This document shows, piece by piece, positions 22,293 through 31,973 of a DNA stretch of 37,398 nucleotides. Position numbers and translations under genes: made by a program. The notes under the pieces were generated by a model. That model did not search any database. It saw nothing but the letters and a program-made list of their open reading frames with translations, and was not told the DNA's origin. The stretch covers positions 1 to 37,398 of the forward strand of contig JALOTE010000015.1 of NCBI GenBank assembly GCA_025458045.1. Reading direction: 5' to 3'. Every line of letters begins with the position of its first letter. Position 1 is the first letter of the stretch. This DNA is from Rhizobiaceae bacterium (GTDB lineage: Bacteria > Pseudomonadota > Alphaproteobacteria > Rhizobiales > Rhizobiaceae).

Positions 22293-23555
22293 ATGCGCCG
22301 CGTTGTCGTCACCGGTCTCGGCCTCCTGTCACCGCTCGCCATGGGCTATGAACGCTCGTGGCAGCGCCTGCTTGCGGGCGAGAGCGGCGCAGCCACTGTC
22401 GATGGCTTTGAATTCTCAGACCTGGCCTGCACGATCGCCAACCAAGTGCCGCGCGGCGACGGGTCGGATGGAACGTTCAACCCGGACCTGTTCCTTGAAG
22501 CCAAGGAACAGCGCAAGATCGGCGATTTCATTCTCTACGGCATCGCCGCCGCCGATGAAGCGTTGAAGGATTCGGGCTGGGAGCCCAAGACCGAAGATGA
22601 AAAATACGCGACCGGCGTGCTGATCGGCTCCGGCATCGGCGGCATTTCCGGCATCCATGACACGTCGCTCGTGCTGGCCGAAAAAGGCCCGCGCCGCGTG
22701 TCGCCCTTCTTCATCCCCGGCAACATCATCAACCTTGTGTCCGGCCAGGTGTCGATCCGCCACGGCCTCAAAGGGCCGAACCATGCCGTGGTCACGGCCT
22801 GTTCGACGGGTGCGCACGCCATCGGCGATGCAGCGCGGCTCATCATGTTTGGCGATGCCGATGTGATGCTGGCGGGCGGCGCCGAAGCACCGGTGAACCG
22901 CCTGTCGCTGGCGGGCTTTGCCGCCTGCCGCGCGCTTGCCACCGCCTATAATGACCGCCCAACGGAAGCCTCGCGCCCGTGGGATGCCGAACGTGACGGC
23001 TTTGTCATGGGCGAGGGCGCCGGTGTCGTGGTGCTCGAAGAACTGGAACACGCCAAGGCGCGCGGCGCAAAAATCTATGCTGAAATCGTGGGCTACGGGT
23101 TGACGGGCGATGCCCATCACATCACCGCCCCGCCGGAAGATGGCGAAGGCGCATTCCGTTGCATGACGAATGCCTTGCGCCACGCCAAGTTGATGCCGTC
23201 CGACATTGACTACATCAACGCGCATGGCACCTCGACCATGGCCGACACGATTGAACTCGGCGCGGTTGAGCGTCTTGTCGGCAATGCCGCATCGAAAGTC
23301 TCGATGTCGTCGACCAAATCGTCGATCGGCCATCTGTTGGGTGCTGCCGGTGCGGCCGAAGCGATCTTCTCCATTCTCGCCATACGTGACCAGATCGCGC
23401 CGCAAACGCGCAATCTGCACACGCCGGCACGTGAAACCGAGATCGACCTCGTGCCGCAAAAGCCGCGCAAGCGTGAAATCAACGTGGCGCTGTCGAATTC
23501 GTTCGGCTTCGGCGGCACCAACGCCTCGCTGGTGATGCAGCGCTACAACGGGTGA
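22293..23555 (+). CDS. fabF: 3-oxoacyl-[ACP] synthase II
   Basis: 420 residues. Condensing enzyme that extends acyl-ACP with malonyl-ACP. The opening MRRVVVTGLGLLSPL, the nucleophile C170 in VVTACSTGAHAIGDA, and the two histidines in YINAHGTSTM and KSSIGHLLGAAGAAE complete the KAS II Cys-His-His set. The FGFGGTNASLV ending is typical. The ATG is 20 bases after the acpP terminator. A stem-loop overlaps its stop codon. It is followed here by pdxA rather than the usual mltG. Confidence 0.97.
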   Translation: MRRVVVTGLGLLSPLAMGYERSWQRLLAGESGAATVDGFEFSDLACTIANQVPRGDGSDGTFNPDLFLEAKEQRKIGDFILYGIAAADEALKDSGWEPKTEDEKYATGVLIGSGIGGISGIHDTSLVLAEKGPRRVSPFFIPGNIINLVSGQVSIRHGLKGPNHAVVTACSTGAHAIGDAARLIMFGDADVMLAGGAEAPVNRLSLAGFAACRALATAYNDRPTEASRPWDAERDGFVMGEGAGVVVLEELEHAKARGAKIYAEIVGYGLTGDAHHITAPPEDGEGAFRCMTNALRHAKLMPSDIDYINAHGTSTMADTIELGAVERLVGNAASKVSMSSTKSSIGHLLGAAGAAEAIFSILAIRDQIAPQTRNLHTPARETEIDLVPQKPRKREINVALSNSFGFGGTNASLVMQRYNG

Positions 23556-23572
23556 ACCATCACCCGTTCTTT
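23547..23572 (+). terminator. Candidate terminator overlapping the fabF stop
   Basis: AACGGGTG (23547-23554) pairs perfectly with CACCCGTT (23561-23568) around a six-base loop, followed by CTTT. The fabF TGA lies within the hairpin. It resembles an intrinsic terminator and would separate fabF from pdxA. Confidence 0.6.
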
Positions 23573-23734
23573 GGCTGTGCCACCCCTGCTGTTGCCTTGG
23601 TGGGAGGCCCTTCGGTCCTTTGCGCCCGCTATGGTTCAAGCCTTGCGTTGTGCCTCAAATCCAAATCCCTCATCGTTTCTTGAGTCAATGTGTCAACCCG
23701 TCGATTCAATGCACACAGCCAAAGGTCCAACCCT

Positions 23735-24757
23735 TTGACGCAAAACGCACTTCCCATTGCCGTCACCATGGGCGATCCTTCCGGCATCGGGCTGGACGTG
23801 CTGCTTGCGGCATGGGCGCGGCGCGACGAACTGGACCTTCCCGCTTTTTATCTGCTCGCCGATGTTGCCGCGGTAAAGGCGCGAGCGGCAGTGCTGAACT
23901 TGCCATTGCACATCATCGAAACGCGACCGCACAAGGCGCTGGATGTGTGGCCGGATGCGTTGCCCGTCGTCAGTTTGCGCAACCCGGTTCATGCGACGCC
24001 CGGCCTGCCCGATCCGGCCAACGCACCTGCCATCATCGAGGCGATTGACCGCGCCGTTGCCGATGCCGTCGCGGGCAAGGCGTCCGGCATTGTCACATTG
24101 CCGATTGCCAAGAAGCCGCTTTACGAGGCCGGTTTCAACCATCCTGGCCATACCGAGTATCTGGCGACGCTCGCAACCCGCCACACCGGCAAGCCCTGCA
24201 CGCCGGTGATGATGATTGCCGGGCCGGACCTGCGCACCGTGCCTGTCACCATTCATATTCCGTTGAAGGACGTGGTCGTCGCGCTGACGACGGACCTGAT
24301 CATCGAGACAGGCCGGATTGTCGCGCGCGACCTCGCGGCGAAGTTCGGCATTGCCGCGCCGCGTCTGGCTGTCGCCGGTCTCAACCCGCATGCAGGCGAG
24401 GGCGGCGCGCTGGGCGGGGAAGACGAGGCGGTGATCGCGCCTGCCATCCGCCAGCTTCGCGCGGAAGGGATCGATGCGCGCGGCCCGTTGCCCGCCGACA
24501 CCATGTTTCATCCGCGCGCGCGCGCCACCTATGATGCGGCGCTGTGCATGTATCATGATCAGGCATTGGTGCCCGCCAAGACATTGGCTTTCGATGAGGG
24601 CGTCAATGTCACGCTGGGGCTGCCCTTCATCCGCACCTCGCCAGACCATGGCACCGCGTTTGACATTGCGGGCCAAGGTGTCGCCCGGCCTGAAAGCCTG
24701 ATCGCCGCGCTGTGCATGGCGGGCGACATGGCACAAGAAGCAGGCGCAGGCGCATGA
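23735..24757 (+). CDS. pdxA: 4-hydroxythreonine-4-phosphate dehydrogenase
   Basis: 340 residues. NAD-dependent step of the DXP-dependent pyridoxal phosphate pathway. The opening [13 protein letters not shown] is diagnostic. The three metal-ligand histidines are in [20 protein letters not shown] and [11 protein letters not shown]. No ATG is available at the right place: TTG 23735, with AAGG eight bases upstream, gives the usual length, while GTG 23690 would add 15 residues. The stop overlaps the rsmA ATG (ATGA), as is common for this pair. Between the fabF stop and this start are 179 bases with only the terminator hairpin visible. Confidence 0.93.
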   Translation: MTQNALPIAVTMGDPSGIGLDVLLAAWARRDELDLPAFYLLADVAAVKARAAVLNLPLHIIETRPHKALDVWPDALPVVSLRNPVHATPGLPDPANAPAIIEAIDRAVADAVAGKASGIVTLPIAKKPLYEAGFNHPGHTEYLATLATRHTGKPCTPVMMIAGPDLRTVPVTIHIPLKDVVVALTTDLIIETGRIVARDLAAKFGIAAPRLAVAGLNPHAGEGGALGGEDEAVIAPAIRQLRAEGIDARGPLPADTMFHPRARATYDAALCMYHDQALVPAKTLAFDEGVNVTLGLPFIRTSPDHGTAFDIAGQGVARPESLIAALCMAGDMAQEAGAGA

Positions 24758-25623
24758 CGGTGCTTGCCGAAGACGGTTTGCCGCCATTGCGTGACGTGAT
24801 CGAGCGCCACGGCATCGCCGCGACAAAAGCCTTGGGTCAGAACTTCCTTCTTGATCTGAACCTCACCCGCAAGGTTGCGCGCGGGGCGGGCGTGCTTGCT
24901 GGCGTGACAGTGATGGAGGTTGGCCCCGGTCCTGGCGGCCTGACGCGCGCGCTGCTGATGGAGGGCGCGAATGTCACCGCCATCGAACGCGACCGGCGTT
25001 GCATCCCGGCACTGGAAGAGATTGCCGAAGCGCACCCCGGCCGCCTGCGCATCATCGAGGGTGACGCGCTGGCGGTCGATCCGCGCACTGTCCTGCCCGC
25101 CGACGGCACCGGCAGGATCGTCGCCAATCTGCCCTACAATATCGGCACCGAGCTTCTCACTCGATGGGTGGCAAGCGATCCATGGCCGCCGGCCTGGGCC
25201 TCGCTGACGCTGATGTTCCAGCGCGAAGTGGCGGAGCGCATTGTCGCGACACCACGTGACGATGCCTATGGCCGCCTTGGCGTGCTGTGCGGCTGGCGCA
25301 CGCAGGCGACCATCCTGTTCGACATTCCGGCGCGCGCTTTCACGCCGCCGCCCAAGGTCACCTCAGCGGTCGTCCATCTGGCCCCGCTTGCCGCGCCCAT
25401 CCCGGTGCCGCTGGCGGCGCTGGAAACCGTGACGCGCCATGCCTTCGGCCAGCGCCGCAAAATGCTGCGCCAAAGCCTGAAGCCGATCGGCGGGGAGGGC
25501 CTCTGTCGGATCGCGGGCATTGACGCGACCCGCCGCGCCGAAACACTGGATGTGACAGAATTTGCGACGTTGGCTTCCGCCTATGCCAGCTGCTCGGCCA
25601 ACAAGGCTTCGACGAAACCGTAA
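24754..25623 (+). CDS. rsmA: 16S rRNA dimethyladenosine transferase (KsgA)
   Basis: 289 residues. Dimethylates two adjacent adenines near the 3' end of 16S rRNA as a late quality check of 30S assembly. [10 protein letters not shown] opens the fold, the SAM loop is [10 protein letters not shown] (55-64), and the catalytic NLPYNI is at 125-130. [14 protein letters not shown] and [12 protein letters not shown] are further signatures. It is coupled to pdxA by an ATGA overlap. Its last 43 bases overlap the end of the convergent gmk gene. Confidence 0.96.
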   Translation: MTVLAEDGLPPLRDVIERHGIAATKALGQNFLLDLNLTRKVARGAGVLAGVTVMEVGPGPGGLTRALLMEGANVTAIERDRRCIPALEEIAEAHPGRLRIIEGDALAVDPRTVLPADGTGRIVANLPYNIGTELLTRWVASDPWPPAWASLTLMFQREVAERIVATPRDDAYGRLGVLCGWRTQATILFDIPARAFTPPPKVTSAVVHLAPLAAPIPVPLAALETVTRHAFGQRRKMLRQSLKPIGGEGLCRIAGIDATRRAETLDVTEFATLASAYASCSANKASTKP

Positions 25624-26234
25624 AGCCCCGTCTGCCTGTCCCGTCGAAGCCGCTCCGCCGTCACGATGGCGCGGACCGCGTCATAGGAGACGTTCAGATC
25701 CTCGTTGATGAGGACATAATCATAATCGCGCCACTGCGCGATTTCGGCGCGCGCATTGTCAAGCCGCCGGGCAATTGTCTCGTCACTGTCTTCGGCGCGG
25801 CGCTTCAGGCGGGCGTGCAACTCTTTCATCGAGGGTGGCAGGATGAACACTTCCACCAGATCGCCCGCCATCTTTTCCCGCAGCTGCGCTGCACCCTGCC
25901 AGTCAATGTCGAACAGCATGTCCCGCCCCGCGGCGAGCGCTTTCTCGACGGCATCGCGCGGCGTGCCGTAGAAATTGCCGTGCACCTGCGCCCACTCCGC
26001 CAGCGCGTCGCTGTCGCGCAAGCGCATGAACTCTTTCTCCGACACAAAGTGATAATGCACGCCATCAATCTCGGACGCGCGCCGCGGTCGCGTCGTGACG
26101 CTGATGGACAGAGTGATGTTCTTGTCGCGCTCCAGAATGTTGCGCGCGATGGATGATTTGCCTGCACCCGATGGCGAGGACAGCACAAGCATCAGGCCGC
26201 GCCGCTGATCATGCTTCTGTCCATTTGGTGCCAT
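25581..26234 (-). CDS. gmk: Guanylate kinase
   Basis: 217 residues. Phosphorylates GMP to GDP. The P-loop [10 protein letters not shown] is at 19-28, followed by [23 protein letters not shown] with the GMP-binding arginines and tyrosine, and the DIDWQGA Walker B region. I chose ATG 26234, with GGAG seven bases upstream; an ATG at 26249 would overlap yicC. It lies four bases after the yicC stop, the conserved yicC-gmk pairing. It converges on rsmA with a 43-base overlap. Confidence 0.96.
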   Translation of the reverse strand: MAPNGQKHDQRRGLMLVLSSPSGAGKSSIARNILERDKNITLSISVTTRPRRASEIDGVHYHFVSEKEFMRLRDSDALAEWAQVHGNFYGTPRDAVEKALAAGRDMLFDIDWQGAAQLREKMAGDLVEVFILPPSMKELHARLKRRAEDSDETIARRLDNARAEIAQWRDYDYVLINEDLNVSYDAVRAIVTAERLRRDRQTGLYGFVEALLAEQLA

Positions 26235-26238
26235 CGCT

Positions 26239-27117
26239 TCACTCCACATTCTGCGCCTGCTCGCGAAACTGGTCGATCAGGACCTTCAACTCGACGCCAA
26301 GCGTCGTCAGGCTGGAAGACGACGACTTGGAACACAAGGTGTTCGCTTCGCGGTTGAGTTCTTGCGCCATGAAATCCAGCTTGCGGCCGATCGCATCGCC
26401 GCTGTCGATGAGTTGCCGGATGGCGGCGCAATGCATCGCCAGCCGGTCGAGTTCCTCTCGGATGTCGGCTTTGGTCGCCAACAGTGCCGCTTCCGCCGCA
26501 AGCCTTTGGGGGTCGATGTCGACGCCCGCCTGGCTGAACAGTGCCAATTGCGCCGACAAGCGCGCGAGGATCGCATCCGGCGCCAGTGACGGGTCCTGCG
26601 CCGCAAGCCCGGCAAGCTGCGCGATGCGGTCAATCTGGCCGCGCATCACAGCGGCAAGCGCCAAGCCTTCCGCCTCCCGCATGGCGGCCAGCGCATCAAG
26701 CGCCTGCGATGCAAGCACCATCACGCGCGCCTCGTCGATCACTTCTCCCTGACCGGGGTCCGCGCCCATGCCCATGCCCATGCCCATGCCGCGCAAGGCG
26801 AGCAACCCCTCGATGGTGGAGGGCGCAAGTGGCATGTTCCCGGCCAATTCATTGCGCAGCGCGATCACGGCATCCAGCATGTCGCGATTGAGCGTGACGG
26901 CTTTTGCCGTACCGGCGGCCGCTGTCAGGGTGAGCGTGATCGAACCGCGCTTGAAGCGCGTCTGGATCATCTGGCGCAGAGGCAATTCCAAGGCGTCATG
27001 GCCGGCCGGCAGGCGCAGGCGCACATCCAGTCCCCGCCCGTTGACAGATTTGGTTTCAACCACGGTGTCGCTGTCGTCAGCGGCACGCGCATAGCCGGTC
27101 ATAGACTGGATCGGCAT
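26239..27117 (-). CDS. yicC: YicC/YloC family endoribonuclease
   Basis: 292 residues. The N-terminal SMTGYARA and the C-terminal [18 protein letters not shown] are the two family hallmarks. YicC in E. coli promotes decay of a small RNA and members have endoribonuclease activity. In the variable middle, a four-unit CCCATG repeat encodes an alternating GMGMGMGMG tract. It precedes gmk in the same direction, as usual. Confidence 0.93.
   Translation of the reverse strand: MPIQSMTGYARAADDSDTVVETKSVNGRGLDVRLRLPAGHDALELPLRQMIQTRFKRGSITLTLTAAAGTAKAVTLNRDMLDAVIALRNELAGNMPLAPSTIEGLLALRGMGMGMGMGADPGQGEVIDEARVMVLASQALDALAAMREAEGLALAAVMRGQIDRIAQLAGLAAQDPSLAPDAILARLSAQLALFSQAGVDIDPQRLAAEAALLATKADIREELDRLAMHCAAIRQLIDSGDAIGRKLDFMAQELNREANTLCSKSSSSSLTTLGVELKVLIDQFREQAQNVE
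26765..26788. repeat. Hexanucleotide repeat inside yicC (CCCATG x4)
   Basis: Four perfect CCCATG units lie in the yicC coding region and encode Gly-Met repeats on the minus strand. Because the unit is six bases, changes in copy number would keep the frame and only alter the tract length. Confidence 0.8.
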
Positions 27118-27189
27118 TGTCCCCTCCGCCCCATCATCGGCTCATGCCCGATTCGGTGGGGCGGAGTCTTGCCTGCCATCCGGTGGGCA

Positions 27190-27310
27190 GTGTCTCAGTT
27201 TGAAATCTCCATCATCCTGAGGTGCGTTTTTCCCTCGTGCTTCGAGGCCCGCAAATGCGGTCACCTCAGCATGAAGGGAAAAAGCCTCTAAGGACGGATT
27301 TCAACCCGAG
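27190..27310. repeat. Palindromic intergenic repeat, copy 4
   Basis: Lies in the 219-base gap between yicC and mltG. Outer arms TTGAAATC (27200-27207) and GATTTCAA (27297-27304) match those of copy 1. Middle arms are TTTTTCCCT (27227-27235) and AGGGAAAAA (27275-27283), around TTCGAGGC and CACCTCAGCATGAAGG. The remaining bases of the gap show no gene. Confidence 0.75.
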
Positions 27311-27336
27311 GCATCGCCATTCGGCGTACCGGCTGA

Positions 27337-28500
27337 TCAGTTGTTCTGCTGCGTCTGCCCCTCGGCCGCCTCGGCTGCCTTTTCGCGCTCGGCCTCGATC
27401 GCGCGCCATTTCTTCACATTGGCGTTGTGTTCCTCGTACGTCTCGGCAAACACATGCCCGCCGGTGCCATCGGCAACGAAGAACAGATCCTTGGTCGTGA
27501 TCGGCCGCGCCACGGCCTCAAGCGAGGCGCGACCCGGAATGGCGATCGGACCGGGCGGCAGGCCGTCAATGGTATAGGTGTTATAGGTCGTCGGCGTCTC
27601 GATGTCCGACTTGTAAATCGGCCGGTCGGCCGGTTTGCCCGCGCCGCCGAAAATCCCATAGATGATCGTCGGGTCGGATTGCAGGCGCATGCCCTGGCGC
27701 AACCGGTTGACGAACACGGCCGCCACGCGCGGCCGCTCTTCGGCAAGCGCCGTTTCCTTCTCCACGATGGAAGCGAGCGTGACGAATTCCTCGATCGTGG
27801 AAATCGGCAGGTCCGGCGCGCGCGTCGCCCATATGTCGTTTACGAGCTTCGTCTGAAGCTCGGTCAGCCGTGCGACCACATCGGCGCGCGCCGTGCCGCG
27901 CGGGAAGCTGTAGGTATCCGCAAGCAGCGTGCCCTCGGCTGGCAGGGTCGCCGGCATGTCTCCGGTCAACGCCGTGTTGTCGGCAATGCGGCTCCAGGCC
28001 TGCTGGACGGTCAGCCCTTCGGGAATGGTCACGGCATATTGGACCGACCGGCCCGATACGATGATGTCCATCACGTCGCGCATGGACGCGCCGGCCGGCA
28101 CCTCATATTCGCCGGCCTTCAACTCATCGGCCTTGCCAGACGCCCGCACGCCGAGTTGGAAAATGCGCTCGTCTGAGACGACGCCCTCGGTGAACAGCCG
28201 CACCGAAATGTCACGCAGCCCTGAATTGCGCTCGACGACAAAGATCGACGGCTGGGTGAGCGGACCGGCTGCATCAAACACCGTCTTGCCGTAATAGGCC
28301 GCGCCACCGGCGGCCACCGCGCCCAGGACCGCCAAGCTCAGCACGAAATGGCCGAACACGACAAAACGGTTGCGGGCGTGGCGGGACCGGCGGAGCAATA
28401 CGGGCGATGCCGGAACGGACGCCGGTTCGGGAACCGGTTGCGGTTGCGCGGCATGGTCGGCTGCCGCGCGGCCGAAAATCGGGGGCTGGGTTTCGGTCAC
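27337..28500 (-). CDS. mltG: Endolytic transglycosylase MltG
   Basis: 387 residues. Membrane-bound lytic transglycosylase thought to terminate nascent glycan strands. A cytoplasmic proline-rich N-terminus is followed by one membrane helix (about 45-70). A LysM-like module lies around GEYEVPAGASMRDVMDIIVSG, and the YceG catalytic domain has the IVEKET segment (245-250) that supplies the catalytic glutamate. NRLRQGMRLQSDPTIIYG and YNTYTIDGLPPGPIAIPG are diagnostic. The start is GTG 28500, 42 bases after surA. In related genomes mltG usually follows fabF, so its place here is unusual. Confidence 0.95.
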   Translation of the reverse strand: MTETQPPIFGRAAADHAAQPQPVPEPASVPASPVLLRRSRHARNRFVVFGHFVLSLAVLGAVAAGGAAYYGKTVFDAAGPLTQPSIFVVERNSGLRDISVRLFTEGVVSDERIFQLGVRASGKADELKAGEYEVPAGASMRDVMDIIVSGRSVQYAVTIPEGLTVQQAWSRIADNTALTGDMPATLPAEGTLLADTYSFPRGTARADVVARLTELQTKLVNDIWATRAPDLPISTIEEFVTLASIVEKETALAEERPRVAAVFVNRLRQGMRLQSDPTIIYGIFGGAGKPADRPIYKSDIETPTTYNTYTIDGLPPGPIAIPGRASLEAVARPITTKDLFFVADGTGGHVFAETYEEHNANVKKWRAIEAEREKAAEAAEGQTQQNN

Positions 28501-28542
28501 AAACGGATCCTGATTTTCGAAGGCGCTGCGGCTGCTGCCGGA

Positions 28543-29478
28543 TCAGCGCTTGATGATGACGGCTTTCTTGCGCAAACGCTCCACCATGTCGCGCCCGGCG
28601 TCGGTGCCTTCAACTTCCTGCACGGCTTCGGCACGGATCTGCAGTTCAGCAACCCGGTCATCCGACACCTCGCGCGTGCGGCATACGGCGATGAACTCCG
28701 CGCCGCGTCCGGTCGTGCGCACGGGGGTTGCCTGCCCCGGACCGAGCTTGGCGATCGCGTCTTTCCAATCACCGGGCAGTTCCGGCGCAAGCACCCGGCC
28801 AAGGTCCATCACCGTCACGTCGATCAAGCCCTTGGCGAAGGAGCGTGTCGTCTCGCAGGACTGGAAGCGTGCGCGCAGGCCCTCCGCCTCACGCGTGCGC
28901 GCGGCGATTTTTGCATTGCTGCGGTCCTTGGGCGGCACCACGAAAATCACCTGTTGCAACACATATTCAGTGGCGGTCGGCTGATTGTCGCGCCGTTCCA
29001 GCATCTTCTTGACGATCTCCTGGCGGCTGAGGCCCGGCCCGCCGCCGGACTGGCGCTGCATGAGCTGGATCACTTGCCCGCCGGTCATCTGCGCGCGGAC
29101 GAACTCCTTGAAATGCGTTGCGGTGACCCCGGCCTGATTGAGGATCTGCGTCATCTGCCGCGTCGACATGTTGTTCGATTTTGCGAAGCGTTCGAACGCG
29201 GCATCGACCTCGCCCTGCGCCGTCCGCACGCCCATTTTCTCGGCTTCCTGCATCACGAGGAGCTGGTTGATCATCTCTTCGGTGGCCGCCGCCGTGCCTC
29301 CACCCTTGCCCTGAAGTTTCAAGAATGCGGCGCGCCTTTGCACGTCATAGGAAGTCAGTGCTTCGCCATTGACGGAATAGACCACTTCTGCCGCAAGGAC
29401 AGGTGCAACCAGGGCAGGTGCCATCGCCGCCGAAAGCAGGAAGGCGGCAGCCAGGCCGTGCAGAAGAGAGCGTTTCAT
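28543..29478 (-). CDS. surA: SurA-like periplasmic chaperone / peptidyl-prolyl isomerase
   Basis: 311 residues. A signal peptide (about 1-29, ending PVLA-AEV) sends it to the periplasm, where SurA helps fold outer-membrane proteins such as LptD. VVYSVNGEALTSYDVQRRAAFL and EEMINQLLVMQEAEKMGV belong to the SurA N-terminal domain. A single PPIase-like region follows (EYVLQQVIFVVPP...LGPGQATPVRTTGRGAEFIAVC). It lies 134 bases downstream of the lptD stop in the same direction, which fits its job. The family assignment relies on context as well as sequence, since alphaproteobacterial SurA is divergent. Confidence 0.87.
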   Translation of the reverse strand: MKRSLLHGLAAAFLLSAAMAPALVAPVLAAEVVYSVNGEALTSYDVQRRAAFLKLQGKGGGTAAATEEMINQLLVMQEAEKMGVRTAQGEVDAAFERFAKSNNMSTRQMTQILNQAGVTATHFKEFVRAQMTGGQVIQLMQRQSGGGPGLSRQEIVKKMLERRDNQPTATEYVLQQVIFVVPPKDRSNAKIAARTREAEGLRARFQSCETTRSFAKGLIDVTVMDLGRVLAPELPGDWKDAIAKLGPGQATPVRTTGRGAEFIAVCRTREVSDDRVAELQIRAEAVQEVEGTDAGRDMVERLRKKAVIIKR

Positions 29479-29612
29479 CCTGATCCCCGATGTCGTGTCA
29501 TTCAATGCGTCCCGCCGCAAGGCGCGGCGATCAATTCTCATGCGAGCTAGAATGCCAAACTGGCAAAAACGCGGCAAGCGCCAAGGGCGGCATGGTCAAT
29601 GCCGTTCACGCG

Positions 29613-31973
29613 TCAATTCCCGATGCTGAAATCGTTGGCATAGTCCCCAAGCGTGCGGAAATTGAGCGTGAAACCGACCGTCCGACGCGGATTGTCCGTG
29701 TCCGCGCCGGTTTCCGTGTAACCGAGCCCGAAGATGAAGCACTCATCATCATAGCGCAGGCCAAGCCCATAGGACGATACCTTGTCGGTGTTGAAATTGA
29801 ACGTCGCATTGCCGCTGGCCGTCCAATATTCGCCAAGCTTCTGGCTGATCGCGCCGCGCAACTCGCGTCGGTCGCTCTGAGAACCGTAAAGCGGTTGCGC
29901 CTCGATGAAGGTGTAGGTCGCCGAAATGTCGGTGCCGGTTGCAAAGCCTGCGGCAAGGCGGACATCATTGCGGCGCAGGTCGAACGTGTCCTCGTCGAAC
30001 CGCGCGCCCGTGCCGATGGAGAACTGCGTGAGCCATGTTTCCGCAACCGGCGCATAGGCCAGCGATGCCGAGGCGACGAAGTCGGACACATCCGTTTCGA
30101 GGCCGGAGGCTGCGCCGGCAAAGACGAGGTCAGGCTGGGCGTAGGGGTTGTCCCCGGCCAAATGGTAGCTTTGGCCGAACAGCGCGTCGGCGCGCCAGCC
30201 ATTGGCGTAAGTGCCGGAATAACGGATCCCAAGATTGGCGCGCACGCCGCCCTCGATGCGGTCAAGCCCGGAGAATTTGTCCACCTCAAACAGGTTTGCT
30301 GCGTCAAACACCATGCTTTGCGCGTCTTCGTTCGGCATGCCGAACCGCTCCTGATCGGGAGCGTCGGGCCGCACGATCAATTGCGCGCGCGGCTCGATCA
30401 CATGGGTCGAGGCGGGCGTCGTGATCAGCACCGGCCAGCGGGCATCCATCCCCACGGTCGCCATGGCGCGGTGGAACGAATCGCGTGTTTCGGCCGTGAC
30501 GCCGCGATTGGCGGCCTCGATGACCAGCGCATCCGTGTCATAGTCCGTCATCACGCCATCAAGCCGCGCGCCGGCAAAACCGGTCAGCACCAGCCCGCCC
30601 GGCGCGATATAGGCACGCTGCCAATCGGCCTGCGCTGTAACGCGCGCATTGGTGCCCGAGAGGCCGCGCAAGGCGTCGCGGTCCCCGGTGGCGCCATCCA
30701 CATCATCGACATCATCGGCTTCCCGCGTGATCACGCGGCCATTGACGCGCATCGACAATTCGCCGCCCAGCACCGGCTGCTCGAATGTCTTGCGGTAATC
30801 GAATGTCGGCAGCACCATCGGCTGCTCGTCGGCCACACGGTCCTGAGCGGCATTGTCAGCCTGCACCTCGTAGCGCTGCGCGCGCAGGTCAAACCATGCG
30901 CGGTCGCCAAGGCCGGTCAAATAAAGCTCCGACGTGCGCCGTGCGGCGGCGTAGCCTTCGACTTCGTAACGCTTTGAAAAATTGGCGTCAGTCTGGAACA
31001 ACAAGTCCCAGCCCAGCGTCCAGCGGCGGTTCAAGTTGAACTCGCCCTTGGTGCCGATCATGAAACGGTCGGTCTCGGCGCGATCGGTGGTGTTCGGATC
31101 AAATTCAAACCGGTCTTGCTGGCTGATCCCCGCCACCGTCACGGAATAGGAGCCCTTGTTCAATTGATGGTTGAACTTGGCGGACAGGAACGCGCCCTGT
31201 TCCGAATAGCCGCGCGCCTTCAACAGCACGTCGATATTGGGAGAAATCGCCCAGAAATAAGGGATTTCAACCACATAGCCCAGATCATCACCGGCGTATC
31301 CGCCCGACGGCATCAGGAAGCCGCTCTTGCGCTTGATCGTGTGGTCGGCGATTTCAAACGAGGGCAGCGTGGCGAGCGGGAAGCCGAACAGTTCAAACCG
31401 CGCGCCCTGGAAGCGGATCGTGCGGCGCTGCTGGTTCCAGACGATCGTTTCGGCCTTCACCTGCCAAGTCAGCGGTTTGTCCGGCTTGTCGGCGCACGGC
31501 TCGCAGGCGGTGTAGACACCCTTCTCGAAGCGCGAGATGTTGCCGTCCTTGCGCTCGGCGCGGGCGGCGGCGAAGCGGGTGTTGTCCGTCGTCTCGTAGC
31601 GCAACGCGGTCACGAAACCGTCGGCGAAATCATCGGTTACGTCGATTTCATCGGCGTAAATGCGCCCGCCATCCGCTTCAATGATCTCGACATTGCCGCT
31701 GGCGATCAGGCGGCCGGTCTTGCGGTTGAAGGTGACGCTGCGCGCGACGAGTTTTGTGTCTCCATAGCTGATCTGCACGCCGCCGACCGCCGATATCGTG
31801 TCTGCGTCATAGTCATAGACAAGGGAATCCGCTGCGAGCAGGAGCTTCTGGCCATCCGGCGTTTCAAACTGCTGGGCGGCTACAGGGGCTGCGCCAACGG
31901 CCAAGGTGCAGGCAAGCGCTGCCACACCGCATAAAAAACGCAAACGATTTGAACTGGTTACACCGGCCGTCAC
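29613..31973 (-). CDS. lptD: LPS assembly protein LptD
   Basis: 786 residues. Outer-membrane beta-barrel that inserts lipopolysaccharide at the cell surface. The signal peptide runs to about residue 33 (ending PVAAQ). An OstA/LptA-like beta-jellyroll occupies about 35-170 (LLLAADSLVYDYDADTISAVGGVQI, ASGNVEIIEADGGRIYADEIDV, in parts), followed by the large C-terminal barrel. YTACEPC is the usual cysteine pair near the start of the barrel. The GTG start at 31973 overlaps the lptG stop codon by one base, so the two are coupled. Confidence 0.95.
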   Translation of the reverse strand: MTAGVTSSNRLRFLCGVAALACTLAVGAAPVAAQQFETPDGQKLLLAADSLVYDYDADTISAVGGVQISYGDTKLVARSVTFNRKTGRLIASGNVEIIEADGGRIYADEIDVTDDFADGFVTALRYETTDNTRFAAARAERKDGNISRFEKGVYTACEPCADKPDKPLTWQVKAETIVWNQQRRTIRFQGARFELFGFPLATLPSFEIADHTIKRKSGFLMPSGGYAGDDLGYVVEIPYFWAISPNIDVLLKARGYSEQGAFLSAKFNHQLNKGSYSVTVAGISQQDRFEFDPNTTDRAETDRFMIGTKGEFNLNRRWTLGWDLLFQTDANFSKRYEVEGYAAARRTSELYLTGLGDRAWFDLRAQRYEVQADNAAQDRVADEQPMVLPTFDYRKTFEQPVLGGELSMRVNGRVITREADDVDDVDGATGDRDALRGLSGTNARVTAQADWQRAYIAPGGLVLTGFAGARLDGVMTDYDTDALVIEAANRGVTAETRDSFHRAMATVGMDARWPVLITTPASTHVIEPRAQLIVRPDAPDQERFGMPNEDAQSMVFDAANLFEVDKFSGLDRIEGGVRANLGIRYSGTYANGWRADALFGQSYHLAGDNPYAQPDLVFAGAASGLETDVSDFVASASLAYAPVAETWLTQFSIGTGARFDEDTFDLRRNDVRLAAGFATGTDISATYTFIEAQPLYGSQSDRRELRGAISQKLGEYWTASGNATFNFNTDKVSSYGLGLRYDDECFIFGLGYTETGADTDNPRRTVGFTLNFRTLGDYANDFSIGN

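Noticed and set aside
22416-23639. Minus-strand open frame of about 407 codons opposite fabF
   Set aside because: Shadow of fabF codon bias; no recognisable domain.
23693-24826. Minus-strand open frame of about 377 codons opposite pdxA
   Set aside because: Shadow frame with Arg-rich translation; pdxA has all its metal-binding motifs.
28501-28542. Matching repeats at the two proposed inversion breakpoints
   Set aside because: I compared this gap with 23556-23734 by eye and saw no shared or inverted sequence, so the mechanism of the inversion is left open.
29490-30977. Long open frame (about 495 codons) on the plus strand opposite lptD
   Set aside because: It mirrors the lptD coding strand, is rich in Arg, His and Gly as expected for antisense frames in high-GC DNA, and matches no family. 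LptD is certain on the other strand.
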